Counted from the stretch's first letter, positions 52,308 to 61,884 are shown. The stretch is 64,000 nt of DNA from Candidimonas nitroreducens (GCF_002209565.1 NZ_NJIH01000008.1:1-64000), one strand, 5' to 3'. The notes: generated by a model from the sequence alone, not told the origin. A program made the numbers and translations.

Positions 52308-54613
52308 CCTGGGGGTTGAGGCTGGCGCTGGTCGTTGCTGCGGTCAGTGCCCTGGCTCTGCTCGCGATGCTGGTCTGGTCCACGGGCAATGCCTCGCGCT
52401 ATGCCCAGCAGTACGACACGCTGCTGGTGCTTAATGGCGTGTTCGCGGTCGCCCTGATCTTCTGGGTGCTGGTGCTGACCGCCAGGCTGCTGCGCCAGAT
52501 CCGGCGCCGTCAGTTCGGCGCGCGCCTGACTTCGCGGATGGCCTTGTCCTTCGCCCTGATCGGCGTGCTGCCGGGCGCGCTGATCTATGTGCTGTCGGTG
52601 CAGTTCATGTCGCGTTCCATCGAGTCCTGGTTCAATGTGCGTGTCGACACGGCTCTGGAAGCCGGGCTGAACCTGGGGCGCGCGGCACTCGATTCCCAGA
52701 TCAGCGATCTTAGTTCGCGTGCGCACGACATCGCGGCCAAGCTGGCCAATTCCAGCGATTCGGACATGGCGCTGGCCATCACCCCGCTGCGCGAGGCCAG
52801 TGGCGTGGCCGAGGCCATGGTCTTCACCGGCAGCGGCCGGCTGGTGGCTTTTTCTTCGGCCGCCTATGGCCAGATGTTGCCGGACATGCCGCCGACCAGC
52901 GTCATAAACCAGCTGCGGGTGTCGCGCGGCTATGCGGCCGCCGAAACCTACGACCGCAAGAGCGGCGGCCTGGGCGCGGACGGCGAAAGCTCGGGCCTGC
53001 GTCTGCGCATCGTGATCCCCATCAATTCGATGGATCGCTTTTCCTATACGCTGGGCGTGGCGCCCGATACGCGCTGGCTGCAGGTGCTGCAGCCGGTGCC
53101 GGATCAGATCGCGCACAACGCCAACCAGGTGCAGCAGGGCTTCCGCGACTACCAGGAACTGGCCCTGTCGCGCCTGGGCCTGCGCAAGCTGTACGGCATC
53201 ACCCTGACCCTGGCGCTGATCCTGGCCGTGTTCGCCGCGGTGGTGGCGGCGCTGGCCTTGTCGCGCCGCCTGGTGCGCCCGCTATTGACGCTGGCCGCGG
53301 GCACGCAGGCGGTCGGCGTGGGCGATTACCGGCCCTTGCCCGAGCCTCCCGAAAAAGACGAGGTCGGGCAGCTTACGCGGTCTTTCAATGCCATGACGCG
53401 CCAGCTCGACGAGGCGCGCCACATGGTCGAGAGCAACCGCCAGCAGCTGGAACGCTCCAAGGTGTACCTGGAATCGGTGCTAAGCAACCTGTCCTCGGGC
53501 GTGCTGGTGTTCGACGAAGCCTTTCGCGTCACCATGTTCAACAACGGCGCGCAGGCCATCCTGCGCGTCGATCTGCGCTCGGTCAAGGGCCGGCCGCTGG
53601 AAACCGTGGAAGGGGCGTTCGAACTGTCGCAGCAGATCCGCCAGGCCTTTGCCGCCCACGCCGCCGTGGGCTCGGAACGGCAGTACTGGCAGCAGCAGTT
53701 CGAGCTGGAGATCGAGGCGGCCACCGACAACGAGCAGAAGAAACATGTGGTTACTCTGCTGGCGCGCGGCACGCATCTCAGCGTGGACGGACGCAACAAC
53801 GGCTACCTGGTGGTGTTCGACGACATCAGCGAAGTCATCTCCGCCAATCGCACCGTGGCCTGGGGCGAAGTGGCGCGCCGCCTGGCTCACGAGATCAAGA
53901 ATCCGCTTACGCCCATACAGCTGTCGGCCGAGCGTCTGGCGATGAAGCTGGCCGACCGCCTGAACGAGACCGATGCCGCCATGCTCATGCGTTCGACCAA
54001 CACCATCGTCAATCAGGTGGCGTCGTTGAAGCAGATGGTGGACGATTTCCGCGAATACGCGCGCACACCGCCGGCGCAGATGCAGGCCATCGACATCAAC
54101 GAACTGATTGCCGAAGTGCTGACGCTGTACGGCTGGGATCCGGCCGGCGGTGCTGCCGGCCGCGAAGAGCGGCGCGGGCCGGCCATCGAAGCCGATTTCG
54201 ATGCGCAGGTGCCGGCTATCGAAGGCGACCCCATGCAGCTGCGCCAGGTCATGCACAATCTGCTGGCCAATGCGCGTGACGCGGCCAGCCAGGAACAGCC
54301 CCTGTCCGCGGCTCGCATCCAGGTGCAGACGCGCTATACGCGCTCGGGCGGCGATGAGGGCGAGCAGCACCGGGCGGTGCGCCTGACGGTCAGCGACAAC
54401 GGCCCGGGCTTCGCGTCGCAGGTGCTGCCGCGCGTCTTCGAGCCTTATGTCACGACCAAGTCGACGGGCACCGGGCTGGGGCTGGCGATCGTCAAGAAAA
54501 TCGTTGAAGAGCACGGCGGGCGCATCGACATTTCCAATCGCCGTGAAGGCGGAGCGCGCATCTCGATCCTGCTGACGCGCCTGGCCGCGCATCCAGGAGA
54601 TGCGCCGACGTGA
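52262..54613 (+). CDS. NtrY-like sensor histidine kinase
   Basis: A 783-residue membrane kinase. Two or three N-terminal membrane segments (LRLALVVAAVSALALLAML, VFAVALIFWVLVLTARLL, LSFALIGVLPGALIYVL) and a periplasmic or extracellular loop are followed by a further membrane segment (~residue 315), HAMP (RRLVRPLLTLAAGTQAVG), PAS (SVLSNLSSGVLVFDEAFRV), the phosphorylated His in RRLAHEIKNPLTPIQLSAER, and the ATPase boxes NLLANARDA, VSDNGPGF and STGTGLGLAIVKKI. It pairs with the response regulator at 54712. The signal is unknown. Confidence 0.92.
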   Translation: MERFHLFRLRRRSLLTWGLRLALVVAAVSALALLAMLVWSTGNASRYAQQYDTLLVLNGVFAVALIFWVLVLTARLLRQIRRRQFGARLTSRMALSFALIGVLPGALIYVLSVQFMSRSIESWFNVRVDTALEAGLNLGRAALDSQISDLSSRAHDIAAKLANSSDSDMALAITPLREASGVAEAMVFTGSGRLVAFSSAAYGQMLPDMPPTSVINQLRVSRGYAAAETYDRKSGGLGADGESSGLRLRIVIPINSMDRFSYTLGVAPDTRWLQVLQPVPDQIAHNANQVQQGFRDYQELALSRLGLRKLYGITLTLALILAVFAAVVAALALSRRLVRPLLTLAAGTQAVGVGDYRPLPEPPEKDEVGQLTRSFNAMTRQLDEARHMVESNRQQLERSKVYLESVLSNLSSGVLVFDEAFRVTMFNNGAQAILRVDLRSVKGRPLETVEGAFELSQQIRQAFAAHAAVGSERQYWQQQFELEIEAATDNEQKKHVVTLLARGTHLSVDGRNNGYLVVFDDISEVISANRTVAWGEVARRLAHEIKNPLTPIQLSAERLAMKLADRLNETDAAMLMRSTNTIVNQVASLKQMVDDFREYARTPPAQMQAIDINELIAEVLTLYGWDPAGGAAGREERRGPAIEADFDAQVPAIEGDPMQLRQVMHNLLANARDAASQEQPLSAARIQVQTRYTRSGGDEGEQHRAVRLTVSDNGPGFASQVLPRVFEPYVTTKSTGTGLGLAIVKKIVEEHGGRIDISNRREGGARISILLTRLAAHPGDAPT

Positions 54614-54711
54614 TGCGCCGGCTTCCAGGCCCATGCCCCCCGCGCCCGTGCCCTCTATGGACTCGGCGGCGCAAGGGAACGATAATGCGGGGAAAAGATA
54701 AGTGAGGTTGT

Positions 54712-55398
54712 ATGGCCAGAATCCTGGTTGTTGATGACGAAATAGGCATACGCGAGCTGTTGTCCGAAATCCTTTACGACGAAGGACACACTGTCGAGCT
54801 CGCCGAAAATGCCGCGCAGGCTCGCGCCGCGCGGCTGCGCGCACGCCCCGATCTCGTCCTGCTCGACATCTGGATGCCCGACACCGACGGCGTCAGCCTG
54901 CTCAAAGAATGGGGTTCGCAAGGCCTGCTCGACATGCCTGTCATCATGATGAGCGGCCATGCCACCGTAGATACGGCGGTCGAGGCCACGCGCATCGGCG
55001 CGGTCGACTTCCTCGAAAAACCCATCACCCTGCAGAAGCTGCTGAAGTCGATCGCCGCCGGCCTGGCCCGGCCGGTGCTTTCGCCGGGCATGGCGGCGGC
55101 CGCGCGCCTGCCCGAGCGCCGCCCCGAAGCCGGCCAGCCGCTGGTCACCACGCCGGCGCCCATAGCGGCCGAACCGCAACCCAAGGAAAGCGGCAGCTCG
55201 CTGTTGGGCAGCATCGCGCTCGACCAGCCTTTGCGCGATGCGCGCGACGAATTCGAACGCATTTACTTCGAATACCATCTGGGCCGCGAGAATCACAGCA
55301 TGACGCGCGTGTCGGAAAAAACCGGCCTCGAGCGCACCCACCTTTATCGCAAGCTCAAGCAGCTCGGCATCGATTCTTCGCGCAAGAAAAGCAGCTGA
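54712..55398 (+). CDS. Receiver-Fis response regulator without an AAA+ domain
   Basis: A 228-residue regulator. The receiver domain (residues 1-120) has the acidic pair in VVDDEIGIREL, the phosphorylated Asp in LVLLDIWMPDTDG and the Lys in VDFLEKPITL. A Pro/Ala-rich linker follows, then a Fis-type helix-turn-helix (SMTRVSEKTGLERTHLYRKL). The sigma54-activating AAA+ domain of NtrX/NtrC is absent, so it cannot drive sigma54 promoters in the usual way. It is 98 bases after its kinase gene. Confidence 0.9.
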   Translation: MARILVVDDEIGIRELLSEILYDEGHTVELAENAAQARAARLRARPDLVLLDIWMPDTDGVSLLKEWGSQGLLDMPVIMMSGHATVDTAVEATRIGAVDFLEKPITLQKLLKSIAAGLARPVLSPGMAAAARLPERRPEAGQPLVTTPAPIAAEPQPKESGSSLLGSIALDQPLRDARDEFERIYFEYHLGRENHSMTRVSEKTGLERTHLYRKLKQLGIDSSRKKSS

Positions 55399-55490
55399 CC
55401 CCGGCCGCTTGCGCGCGCCTGCCTGCGCACCTATTTGCGCGACTCATCGCGCTGCCTGTGCCATTGCGCGGCGTGCTGCTGCGGTGTGTA

Positions 55491-56426
55491 TCAGGGCTGC
55501 GGCGGGCTGGGCTTGCGCTTGCGCACGATGGCCGCCACCGACACGCGGGTCTCGCCGGGCACGCTGCGGTCGATTGCGCCGCGCCAGGCGTGGCCGTAGG
55601 CGATTTCCAGGCTCAGGTGTATGGTGCCGTCTTGGTGGCGCTGCTTTTCCAGCGCCTCGCAAAGGCGGTCGCGCCAGTTGCGCGAGGCCAGTCCGGGCTT
55701 GCGCCCCAACGCGGGGTTGCCGCCCAGGGCGCGCAAGTCGGCCAGCAGCTTGTCGGCGTTGCGGTAGGTCAGCGTGAGGATTTCCTGATCCATGACCGGG
55801 TCGGCGAAACCGTGTTCGATCAGCAGATCGCCGAAATCGTGCATGTCGACGAAGCTCGGCGTAACGGTATCCAGGCCCGCGCTTTGCAGCGCTTCGCGCA
55901 CCTCGCGCAGCGAGCCCGGGCCCAGGCACGAGAACATCGCCAGGCCGCCCGTCTTGAGCGTGCGCCGCCATTCCGCCAGCACGCGGTGCGGCTGCGGGTG
56001 CCAGTGCAGGGCCATGTTCGACCAGACCAGATCCAGGCTTTCGGGCGGCAGGCCGCTGTCGGCCAGGTCGGCTCGTATGAAGCGCAAGGCGCGGGTGGGC
56101 TTGTTGCGCAGCTTCTGCCACAGGCTGGGCTTGGCCGCGTACCTTTCATTGGCCACCTGCAGCAGCGCGGCGCAGGCGTCCAGGCCGGTGTAGTCCATCT
56201 CGGGGTAGCGCGAGCGCAGGGGTTCCAGCGCATGGGCGGCGCCGCAGCCTGCATCCAGCACGGCGCTGGGCTGGATGCGTATGTAGCTCAGGCGCTGCAG
56301 CATGCGCTGCGCCACTTCACCGTACAGGAACTGCGCATCGTCCAGCGGGCTGCGGCGCGAGAATTGCTGTATGACGTGGGCGGTGTTCAGCGGCAGGGTG
56401 GGGGGCTGTGACATAGTTGCGCGCAA
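55491..56426 (-). CDS. BioC-like SAM-dependent methyltransferase
   Basis: A 311-residue class I methyltransferase. Motif I is AVLDAGCGAAHALEPL, the acidic residue of motif II is in YTGLDACAALLQVA, and ESLDLVWSNMALHWHPQP and LKTGGLAMFSCLGPGSLREV follow, a combination typical of malonyl-ACP O-methyltransferase BioC. No other biotin genes are adjacent, so the pimelate role is inferred from motifs. An ATG at 56414 (MSQPPTLP) is an alternative start. It is divergent from comF. Confidence 0.78.
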   Translation of the reverse strand: MRATMSQPPTLPLNTAHVIQQFSRRSPLDDAQFLYGEVAQRMLQRLSYIRIQPSAVLDAGCGAAHALEPLRSRYPEMDYTGLDACAALLQVANERYAAKPSLWQKLRNKPTRALRFIRADLADSGLPPESLDLVWSNMALHWHPQPHRVLAEWRRTLKTGGLAMFSCLGPGSLREVREALQSAGLDTVTPSFVDMHDFGDLLIEHGFADPVMDQEILTLTYRNADKLLADLRALGGNPALGRKPGLASRNWRDRLCEALEKQRHQDGTIHLSLEIAYGHAWRGAIDRSVPGETRVSVAAIVRKRKPSPPQP

Positions 56427-56505
56427 GGGCTGGTGGCTCTGGAAGATTCGTGCTCAGATACGGCATGAGCTCGGGCGAGTAGCGAGCCGGCATGCAGATT
56501 CTATT

Positions 56506-57324
56506 ATGGCGTATCCCTTTGCGGCGCGCGAATCGGCGCCCGCTGCTTCCTTGCGTTCCCCTGTCGGCCATGGCTGCGCGCCGTGGGCCTGGCGGCTGCG
56601 TCGCGCCTGGGACGACCTGTTGCGTCGGGTGCCTTGCGACTGCCCGCTGTGCGGTGGCGCGGCGGCCGGCCATCTGCTGTGCGGCGCGTGCCGTGACGAG
56701 GTTTCGGCCAGCCGTGCCGCCGCCGCGCATTGCCCGGTGTGTGCCCTGCCGTTGCGTCTGCGCGGGCAGCCATGCCCGGACTGCGCCTTGCTGCGCCCGG
56801 CTTTCGACCGCGTCATTGCCGCCTTCGATTACGCTACGCCCGGCGACCAGCTCATACGCCACATGAAGAGCCGGCGCCGTCATGCGCACGCCCGCACCCT
56901 GGCGGGGCTGCTGGCCGACGCCGTGCTGGCGGCGGAGCCGCCGCTGCCGCGGCATACAATCATGGTTCCCGTGCCCGCCAGCCTGGGCGCTTTGAAGCGG
57001 CGCGGCTTCAACCCGGCGGCCGAGGTCGCGCGCGCCCTGGCGCGGCGCCTGCCTTACGCGCTGCGGCCCGAGCTGCTGCGCCGTACCCGCGAAGGGCGCC
57101 GCCAGGCGCGGTTGCCGCGCGAGCAGCGGCTAAGCAGCGTCGAGCACCTGTATACCTGCCCGGTGCCGGTGCCCGGCGCGTCCATCGCAGTCGTCGACGA
57201 CGTGCTGACCACCGGCAGTACGCTGGACAGCATCGCCCGCGCCTTCAAGGCGGCCGGCGCCGCCTCGGTAACCGGGCTGGTGGTGGCGCGCACGCCGTAT
57301 ACGGATTCGCGGCCGAAAAGATAA
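56506..57324 (+). CDS. comF: ComF-family phosphoribosyltransferase-like protein
   Basis: A 272-residue protein with a N-terminal zinc-finger region ([40 protein letters not shown]) and a C-terminal PRT domain whose PRPP motif is [19 protein letters not shown]. It is required late in natural transformation in several bacteria. With dprA in the same window it supports competence. The ATG at 56506 is the only sensible start before the zinc finger. Confidence 0.9.
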   Translation: MAYPFAARESAPAASLRSPVGHGCAPWAWRLRRAWDDLLRRVPCDCPLCGGAAAGHLLCGACRDEVSASRAAAAHCPVCALPLRLRGQPCPDCALLRPAFDRVIAAFDYATPGDQLIRHMKSRRRHAHARTLAGLLADAVLAAEPPLPRHTIMVPVPASLGALKRRGFNPAAEVARALARRLPYALRPELLRRTREGRRQARLPREQRLSSVEHLYTCPVPVPGASIAVVDDVLTTGSTLDSIARAFKAAGAASVTGLVVARTPYTDSRPKR

Positions 57325-57380
57325 CGGCGCTGCTTCGCCTTGCCGTACCATTCGTGGTGTTCCGAGGCTTGGCGTCATGC

Positions 57381-57420
57381 TCTCTTCTGAGACTTTGCAT
57401 TATCTCTTCTGAGACTTTGC
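57381..57420. repeat. 18-base direct repeat
   Basis: TCTCTTCTGAGACTTTGC occurs at 57381-57398 and again, with one base different at the start, at 57403-57420, 22 bases apart, in the 260-base gap between comF and trmL. No gene is seen in the gap. Confidence 0.75.
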
Positions 57421-57584
57421 GCCTCGCTCTCTCAACACACGTGCCGTTATGGCCGCGAATCCGTATTACGGCGGGGGCTGTTCAGTTCAGAGGCATTGCG
57501 GTATATGCATGCGCTTGTCGCCACGTTGGCGTAACCTCGGTTCGCCGGCGCCATGGGGCGATATGGTCAACTAAACAGGAAGCT

Positions 57585-58055
57585 ATGTTTCACATTGTTC
57601 TGGTCGAACCCGAAATCCCGCCCAATACGGGCAATGTCATACGGCTGGCCGCCAATGCCGGCGCCTGGCTGCACCTGGTGCGGCCGCTGGGCTTCGAACT
57701 GGAAGACAGCAAGCTGCGGCGCGCGGGCCTGGATTATCACGAGTGGGTGGATGTACAGGTGCATGACAACTTGCAGCAGGCGCTGCAGGCCACGGGGGCG
57801 GGGGCGCAGCGGTGCTATGCGATGACGACTCGCGCCAGTACGCTGTTGGGCGCGGCGCGATTCCAGCCCGGCGATGTGTTCGTGTTCGGTCGCGAAACCG
57901 CCGGCCTGTCGGCGGCGCAGCTGGAGTTGTTCGCGCCGCCGCAGCGCCTGCGTTTGCCGATGCGGCCCAATCAGCGCAGCCTGAATCTGTCCAATGCGGT
58001 AGCCGTTACGGTTTACGAGGCCTGGCGGCAGGCGGGGTATGAGGGGAGTGTTTGA
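57585..58055 (+). CDS. trmL: tRNA (cytidine/uridine-34 2'-O)-methyltransferase
   Basis: A 156-residue SPOUT-fold enzyme with the three motifs [33 protein letters not shown] and [20 protein letters not shown]. It methylates the wobble ribose of tRNA-Leu. The ATG at 57585 follows CAGGAAGCT. Confidence 0.93.
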   Translation: MFHIVLVEPEIPPNTGNVIRLAANAGAWLHLVRPLGFELEDSKLRRAGLDYHEWVDVQVHDNLQQALQATGAGAQRCYAMTTRASTLLGAARFQPGDVFVFGRETAGLSAAQLELFAPPQRLRLPMRPNQRSLNLSNAVAVTVYEAWRQAGYEGSV

Positions 58056-58993
58056 CGCGATGCGGTCGGGGCGATGTCTGGTTGCCGTAACTGCGTTATG
58101 GCGGCGGGGCGCGTGTCGTAGAGTTCTTAACCCGCTGAGGCTGCCCTGCGTGTCAAGAACCAGCCACCGTCGCAATACCACCATCGCCGCAATACATCAT
58201 CGGGCTCTTTGACCGCTGAGTGGATTCTTGGGCTGCTGGGTGTGGTTCTTAAGCCGCTGAGGCTGCCCTGCGGAGTTCCGATGCTCGCCCAAACTCGGGC
58301 TGTGCTTCGGACTCCTCCGGGGTCCTCAGCTTGCACAGTGGCACGCGACGGGTTTAATCCGTTTCTAAACCAAGGCTGGTTTAGAAACAGGGTAACAACC
58401 GTGCAGGATGTTGGGCTGCAAGCCGGGGACCCCGGAGGAGTCCGAAGCGCAGGCGAGTCTGCCGAGCATCGGAACTCCGCAGGGCAGCCCCGGCGTGTCA
58501 AGAACCAGCCACCATCGCAATACCGCCATCGCCGCAATACATCGGGCTCTTTGACCGCTGAGTGAATTCTTGGGCTGCTGGGTGTGGTTCTTAATCCGCT
58601 GAGGCTGCCCTGCGGAGTTCCGATGCTCGCCCAACCTCGGGCTGTGCTTCGGACTCCTCCGGGGTTCTCAGCTCACACCGCGGCATGCGACGGGTTTTAA
58701 TCCGTTTCTAAAACCAAGCTTGGTTTAGAAACGGGATAACAACCGTACAGGATGTTGGGCTGCGAGCCGGGGATCCCGGAGGAGTCCGAAGCGCAGGCGA
58801 GTCTGCCGAGCATCGGAACTCCGCAGGGCAGCCCCGGCGGTTAAAACCAACCACCGTCGCAATACTAACCATTGCTGCAATATATCGAGCCCTTCGGCCG
58901 CAGAGCGAATCCTTTGGCTGTTGGGTGTAGCTCTTAACCCGTTGAGGCTGCCCGGCGGGTTAAGAACTACACGAGCCGAACGTAGAACGTAGC
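58056..58993. other. Repeat-filled intergenic region
   Basis: No credible gene occupies these 938 bases. Almost all of it from 58123 to about 58975 is the palindrome array described separately. Open frames here differ between copies only as the repeats allow and show no family motif. Confidence 0.8.
58123..58975. repeat. 342-base tandem array of nested palindromes
   Basis: Two full units (58201-58542 and 58543-58884) are direct repeats with a 342-base period; truncated units flank them (58123-58200 and 58885-58975). Each full unit carries a ~260-base inverted repeat: left arm CTGCCCTGCGGAGTTCCGAT, then GGACTCCTCCGGGG, matched by the right arm in reverse, around a smaller perfect hairpin GTTTCTAAACCA/TGGTTTAGAAAC (58361-58388 in unit 1). 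The flanking units lack the large palindrome and join CTGCCCTGC directly to GTGTCAAGAACC or an equivalent, as if the palindrome were an insertion. The last one (TCTTAACCCG/CGGGTTAAGA) could serve as terminator for the receptor gene at 58994. Confidence 0.85.
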
Positions 58994-59998
58994 CTAGTCC
59001 AGAGACAGATGCAGCCGGTCGATCACGGCGCCCCAACGCGCCTTGTCCTTGTTCATCAGGTCAGTGAGCTGGTCAGGCGAAGACGGTGCGGCCGAGAAAT
59101 AGAGGGCCGCCATCTTCTGCTTCACGCTGGGGTCGGCGAGGATCTGCGTGATGGCCTGGTTGAGGCGGTCGACGATGTCTTCGGGCGTACCGCCGGGGGC
59201 GAACATCGCGTCCCAGGATATCGCCTCGAAGCCGGGGTAGCCCTGGCTCGCCATAGTGGGGATGCCCGGCAGCAGTTCGCTGGGCTGCAGGCTGGTGATC
59301 GCCAGCGCCCGCACCTTGCCGGCGCTGATCTGCGGCACCGCCAGGCCGGGCACCATGAAGCTGGCCTGGATGTCGCCGGTGATGATGGCCGACACCACCT
59401 GCGGGAAGCCGCTGTAGGGGATCTGCTGCATCGAGATGCCCGCCTGGTGTTCCAGCATCGCCATCGACAGATGCGAGGAACTGCCCGGCCCGACGGTACC
59501 GTAGTTCAGGGTGTTGGGCTTGGCCTTGGCCATGGCCACGAAATCCTGCACGCTCTTGGCGGGCGAATCGGCCGGCACGATCAGCACGTTCGGGCTGGTG
59601 CCCACCAGTGTAATGGGCGCCAGGTCGGTGGTCGGGTCGTAGCCCAGCGTCTTCTTGTACAGCGTCGGCGCCGTGACCATCGGGCCGTTGATCGTCAGCA
59701 GGATCGTGTAGCCGTCGGGCTTGGCCTTGCTGGCGTAGCGCGTGCCGATATTGCCGCCGGCGCCGGGTTTGTTCTCGACGATGACGGGCTGCTCCAGTGC
59801 CTTGGACAGCGGATCGGCGATCAGGCGCGCCAGCGTGTCGGGCGAGGAGCCCGGCGGGAACGGCACTACCATCTGGATGGGGTGGTCGGGCCACGGCGAG
59901 GCCGTGGCCGCGGGGGCGAGGCATAGTGCCGCGGCGCTGGCGGCGAGGCATAGCATGGTCTTGTGCGCGGCCCTGCGGGACGGCATGAACTTGGACAT
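58994..59998 (-). CDS. Bug/TctC-family solute receptor
   Basis: A 334-residue receptor with a signal peptide ending near LAPAATASPW. Motifs: PIQMVVPFPPGSSPDTLARL, VIVENKPGAGGNIGTRYASK and IPYSGFPQVVSAIITGDIQA. The ATG at 59998 is preceded by GAAGGGA. It stands between gpsA and the repeat array, a single-gene insertion in an otherwise housekeeping stretch. No transporter membrane genes nearby. Confidence 0.92.
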   Translation of the reverse strand: MSKFMPSRRAAHKTMLCLAASAAALCLAPAATASPWPDHPIQMVVPFPPGSSPDTLARLIADPLSKALEQPVIVENKPGAGGNIGTRYASKAKPDGYTILLTINGPMVTAPTLYKKTLGYDPTTDLAPITLVGTSPNVLIVPADSPAKSVQDFVAMAKAKPNTLNYGTVGPGSSSHLSMAMLEHQAGISMQQIPYSGFPQVVSAIITGDIQASFMVPGLAVPQISAGKVRALAITSLQPSELLPGIPTMASQGYPGFEAISWDAMFAPGGTPEDIVDRLNQAITQILADPSVKQKMAALYFSAAPSSPDQLTDLMNKDKARWGAVIDRLHLSLD

Positions 59999-60033
59999 GA
60001 AAAATCCCTTCGATGTAGGCATGGAGGAAGATG

Positions 60034-61272
60034 TCAGGACAGTGTCGTCTCGGCCCGGGCTTCGCGGGCCAGCAAGTTCGAGACGGCCTGTTCGGGGGAA
60101 ATACCGTCGAATAATACTGCGCACACAGCCTCTGTGATAGGTAGATCGACGTTGTGACGCCGGCCCAGCTCCAGGGCGGCGCGGGCGCAGCGCACCCCTT
60201 CGGTGGTCATGCCCTTGGCCAGCACCTGCTGCAGGGTGGCGCCCTGGCCGATCGCCAGGCCCGCCTGGCGGTTGCGCGACAGCGCCCCCGTGGCGGTCAG
60301 CACCAGGTCGCCCAGGCCGGTCAGGCCCGCGAAAGTGTCCGCGTGGCCGCCGAGCGCGACGCCCAGGCGCTGCATTTCGGCCAGGCCGCGCGTGACCAGC
60401 GCCGCGCGGGCGTTGGTGCCTAGGCCCAGGCCGTCGGCGATGCCGCAGGCGATGGCCATCACGTTCTTCAGGGCGCCGCCCACCTCGACCCCGATCACGT
60501 CGGTGCTGGTGTAGATGCGCGCGTGGCCGCCGTGCAGGCTGGCCGTGACCGCGGCGGCCACTTCCGGGCGGGTGCCGGCGACGGTCAGGGCCACGGGCAG
60601 CCCGCGCGCGACTTCAAGGGCAAAAGACGGGCCGGAAAGCACGCCCAGGCCGGGAGTGGAGGCGGCATTCAGGCCGGCCGCAGCCAGGGCCTCGTGGACG
60701 ATTTCGTGCGGCAGTTTGCCGGTGTCCTGTTGGAAGCCCTTGCAAGTCCAGACCAGGGACACGGGGGCGGCGTCCTTGCCGCGTGCCGCCAGTTGCGGCG
60801 CCAGGCGGGCGCACATGTCGGCCAGGCCGGCTACGGGTACGCCTAGTAGCAGCAGGCCGCCCGCCGGCCCACAGGCGTGGCGCGTGGCGGCGTCGAAATC
60901 GTCGCCGATCGCGAGTTGCGGCGGCAGGTCGATGTCGGGCAGGTATTTGTCGTTGCGGCCGGTGGCGCGCATGCGCTGCGCCAGTCCGGCGTCGCGCGCC
61001 CACAGCAGGGTGTCGGCACGGGCGCTGGACAGGGCGGCGAGTGCCGTGCCCCAGATGCCGGCGCCCAGTACCGCGACGCGCCCTCCGGGCGGCCGCGCGG
61101 GCGTAAAGGAGGAACGGCCCTCCTGCCGCTGTGCGGCATCCTCCCCGTGGGAGGGAGCACGCCCTCCGGGCGGCCGCGCGGGCGCAAAGGATGAACGGCC
61201 CTCCTGCCGCTGCGCGGCATCCTCCCCGTGGGAGGGAGTACGCCCTCCGGACGGCCGCGCGGGCGTACTCAT
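60034..61272 (-). CDS. gpsA: Glycerol-3-phosphate dehydrogenase (NAD(P)+) with a repeat-coded N-terminal extension
   Basis: A 412-residue protein. The enzyme proper starts at residue 66 with [20 protein letters not shown] and has [60 protein letters not shown] with the catalytic Lys, and [18 protein letters not shown]. It makes glycerol-3-phosphate for phospholipids. The first 65 residues are 27-residue repeats ([20 protein letters not shown] and variants) and no start codon lies between them and the enzyme, so they should be translated. It starts 13 bases after secB, the conserved neighbour. Confidence 0.93.
   Translation of the reverse strand: MSTPARPSGGRTPSHGEDAAQRQEGRSSFAPARPPGGRAPSHGEDAAQRQEGRSSFTPARPPGGRVAVLGAGIWGTALAALSSARADTLLWARDAGLAQRMRATGRNDKYLPDIDLPPQLAIGDDFDAATRHACGPAGGLLLLGVPVAGLADMCARLAPQLAARGKDAAPVSLVWTCKGFQQDTGKLPHEIVHEALAAAGLNAASTPGLGVLSGPSFALEVARGLPVALTVAGTRPEVAAAVTASLHGGHARIYTSTDVIGVEVGGALKNVMAIACGIADGLGLGTNARAALVTRGLAEMQRLGVALGGHADTFAGLTGLGDLVLTATGALSRNRQAGLAIGQGATLQQVLAKGMTTEGVRCARAALELGRRHNVDLPITEAVCAVLFDGISPEQAVSNLLAREARAETTLS
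61078..61264 (-). repeat. 81-base tandem repeat in the 5' end of gpsA
   Basis: Units begin at GCCCTCCGG at 61080, 61161 and 61242 (plus-strand coordinates), 81 bases apart, about 2.3 copies with few differences. Because 81 is a multiple of three, gain or loss of units keeps the gpsA frame open. Confidence 0.9.
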
Positions 61273-61285
61273 TGCCCCGTGCGCC

Positions 61286-61798
61286 TTACTGCCGGGTGAC
61301 GCCGGGTGGCAGGACGATGCCGGAGTCGTTCTTGTTTTGTTCGGCGGCCAGTTGTTCGAGGCGCTGTTCGTACAGGGCCTGGAAGTTGACTTCGGCCAGG
61401 TGCAGCGGGGGCAGGGAGGTGCGGTTGATGAGGTCGGCGACGTTGGCGCGCAGGTAGGGGTAGAGCATGGTCGGGCAGACGATGCCCAGCAGCGGATCGA
61501 GCTGTTCGGCCGGGATGTTCGAGGCTTCGAAGATGCCCGCCTGCGTGGCTTCGATCAGGTACAGCACCTTGTCCGAGATGCGCGTGGTAACGGTCGAGGT
61601 GACGCTGCATTCATAGACCGTATCGGCCAACTGCTGGCCGCTGACATTGATGGACACCTCGACGCTGGGGGCTTCCTGCTCCAGGAAGATTTGCGGCGCG
61701 TTGGGCATTTCCAGCGATACGTCCTTCACATAGGTACGCTGCAGGCTGAAGCTGGGATCCTGGGATTCTTGCTGGGTGTTGGTGTCTTGGTCGGCCAT
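61286..61798 (-). CDS. secB: Protein-export chaperone SecB
   Basis: A 170-residue tetrameric chaperone: [60 protein letters not shown] and [20 protein letters not shown] are family blocks. It keeps preproteins unfolded for SecA. It precedes gpsA on the same strand, and grxC lies upstream, the common order in this group. Confidence 0.95.
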   Translation of the reverse strand: MADQDTNTQQESQDPSFSLQRTYVKDVSLEMPNAPQIFLEQEAPSVEVSINVSGQQLADTVYECSVTSTVTTRISDKVLYLIEATQAGIFEASNIPAEQLDPLLGIVCPTMLYPYLRANVADLINRTSLPPLHLAEVNFQALYEQRLEQLAAEQNKNDSGIVLPPGVTRQ

Positions 61799-61865
61799 GG
61801 GATGGGTTTCCTGGTTGTAAGAGTGTGTCGGATAGGGCCTTGATCACCCTAGAAGAGAAATCGGT

Positions 61866-61884
61866 AAAAGAGGGTTGCTCTTTT
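61866..61884 (-). terminator. Hairpin between grxC and secB
   Basis: AAAAGAG, five bases, CTCTTTT form a perfect 7-pair stem in the grxC-secB gap. Read on the minus strand it ends in CTCTTTT, a weak intrinsic terminator for grxC. Confidence 0.45.

Noticed and set aside
58209-58565. A 118-codon frame within the 342-base repeats
   Set aside because: It covers palindromic repeat DNA, has no ribosome site and no protein family features.
58123-58975. CRISPR array
   Set aside because: The repeats are 342 bases long with no short regular spacers, and no cas gene is present.
61131-61457. Plus-strand frames across the gpsA repeat
   Set aside because: They are products of the repeat and GC bias, opposite secB and gpsA, with no homology visible.
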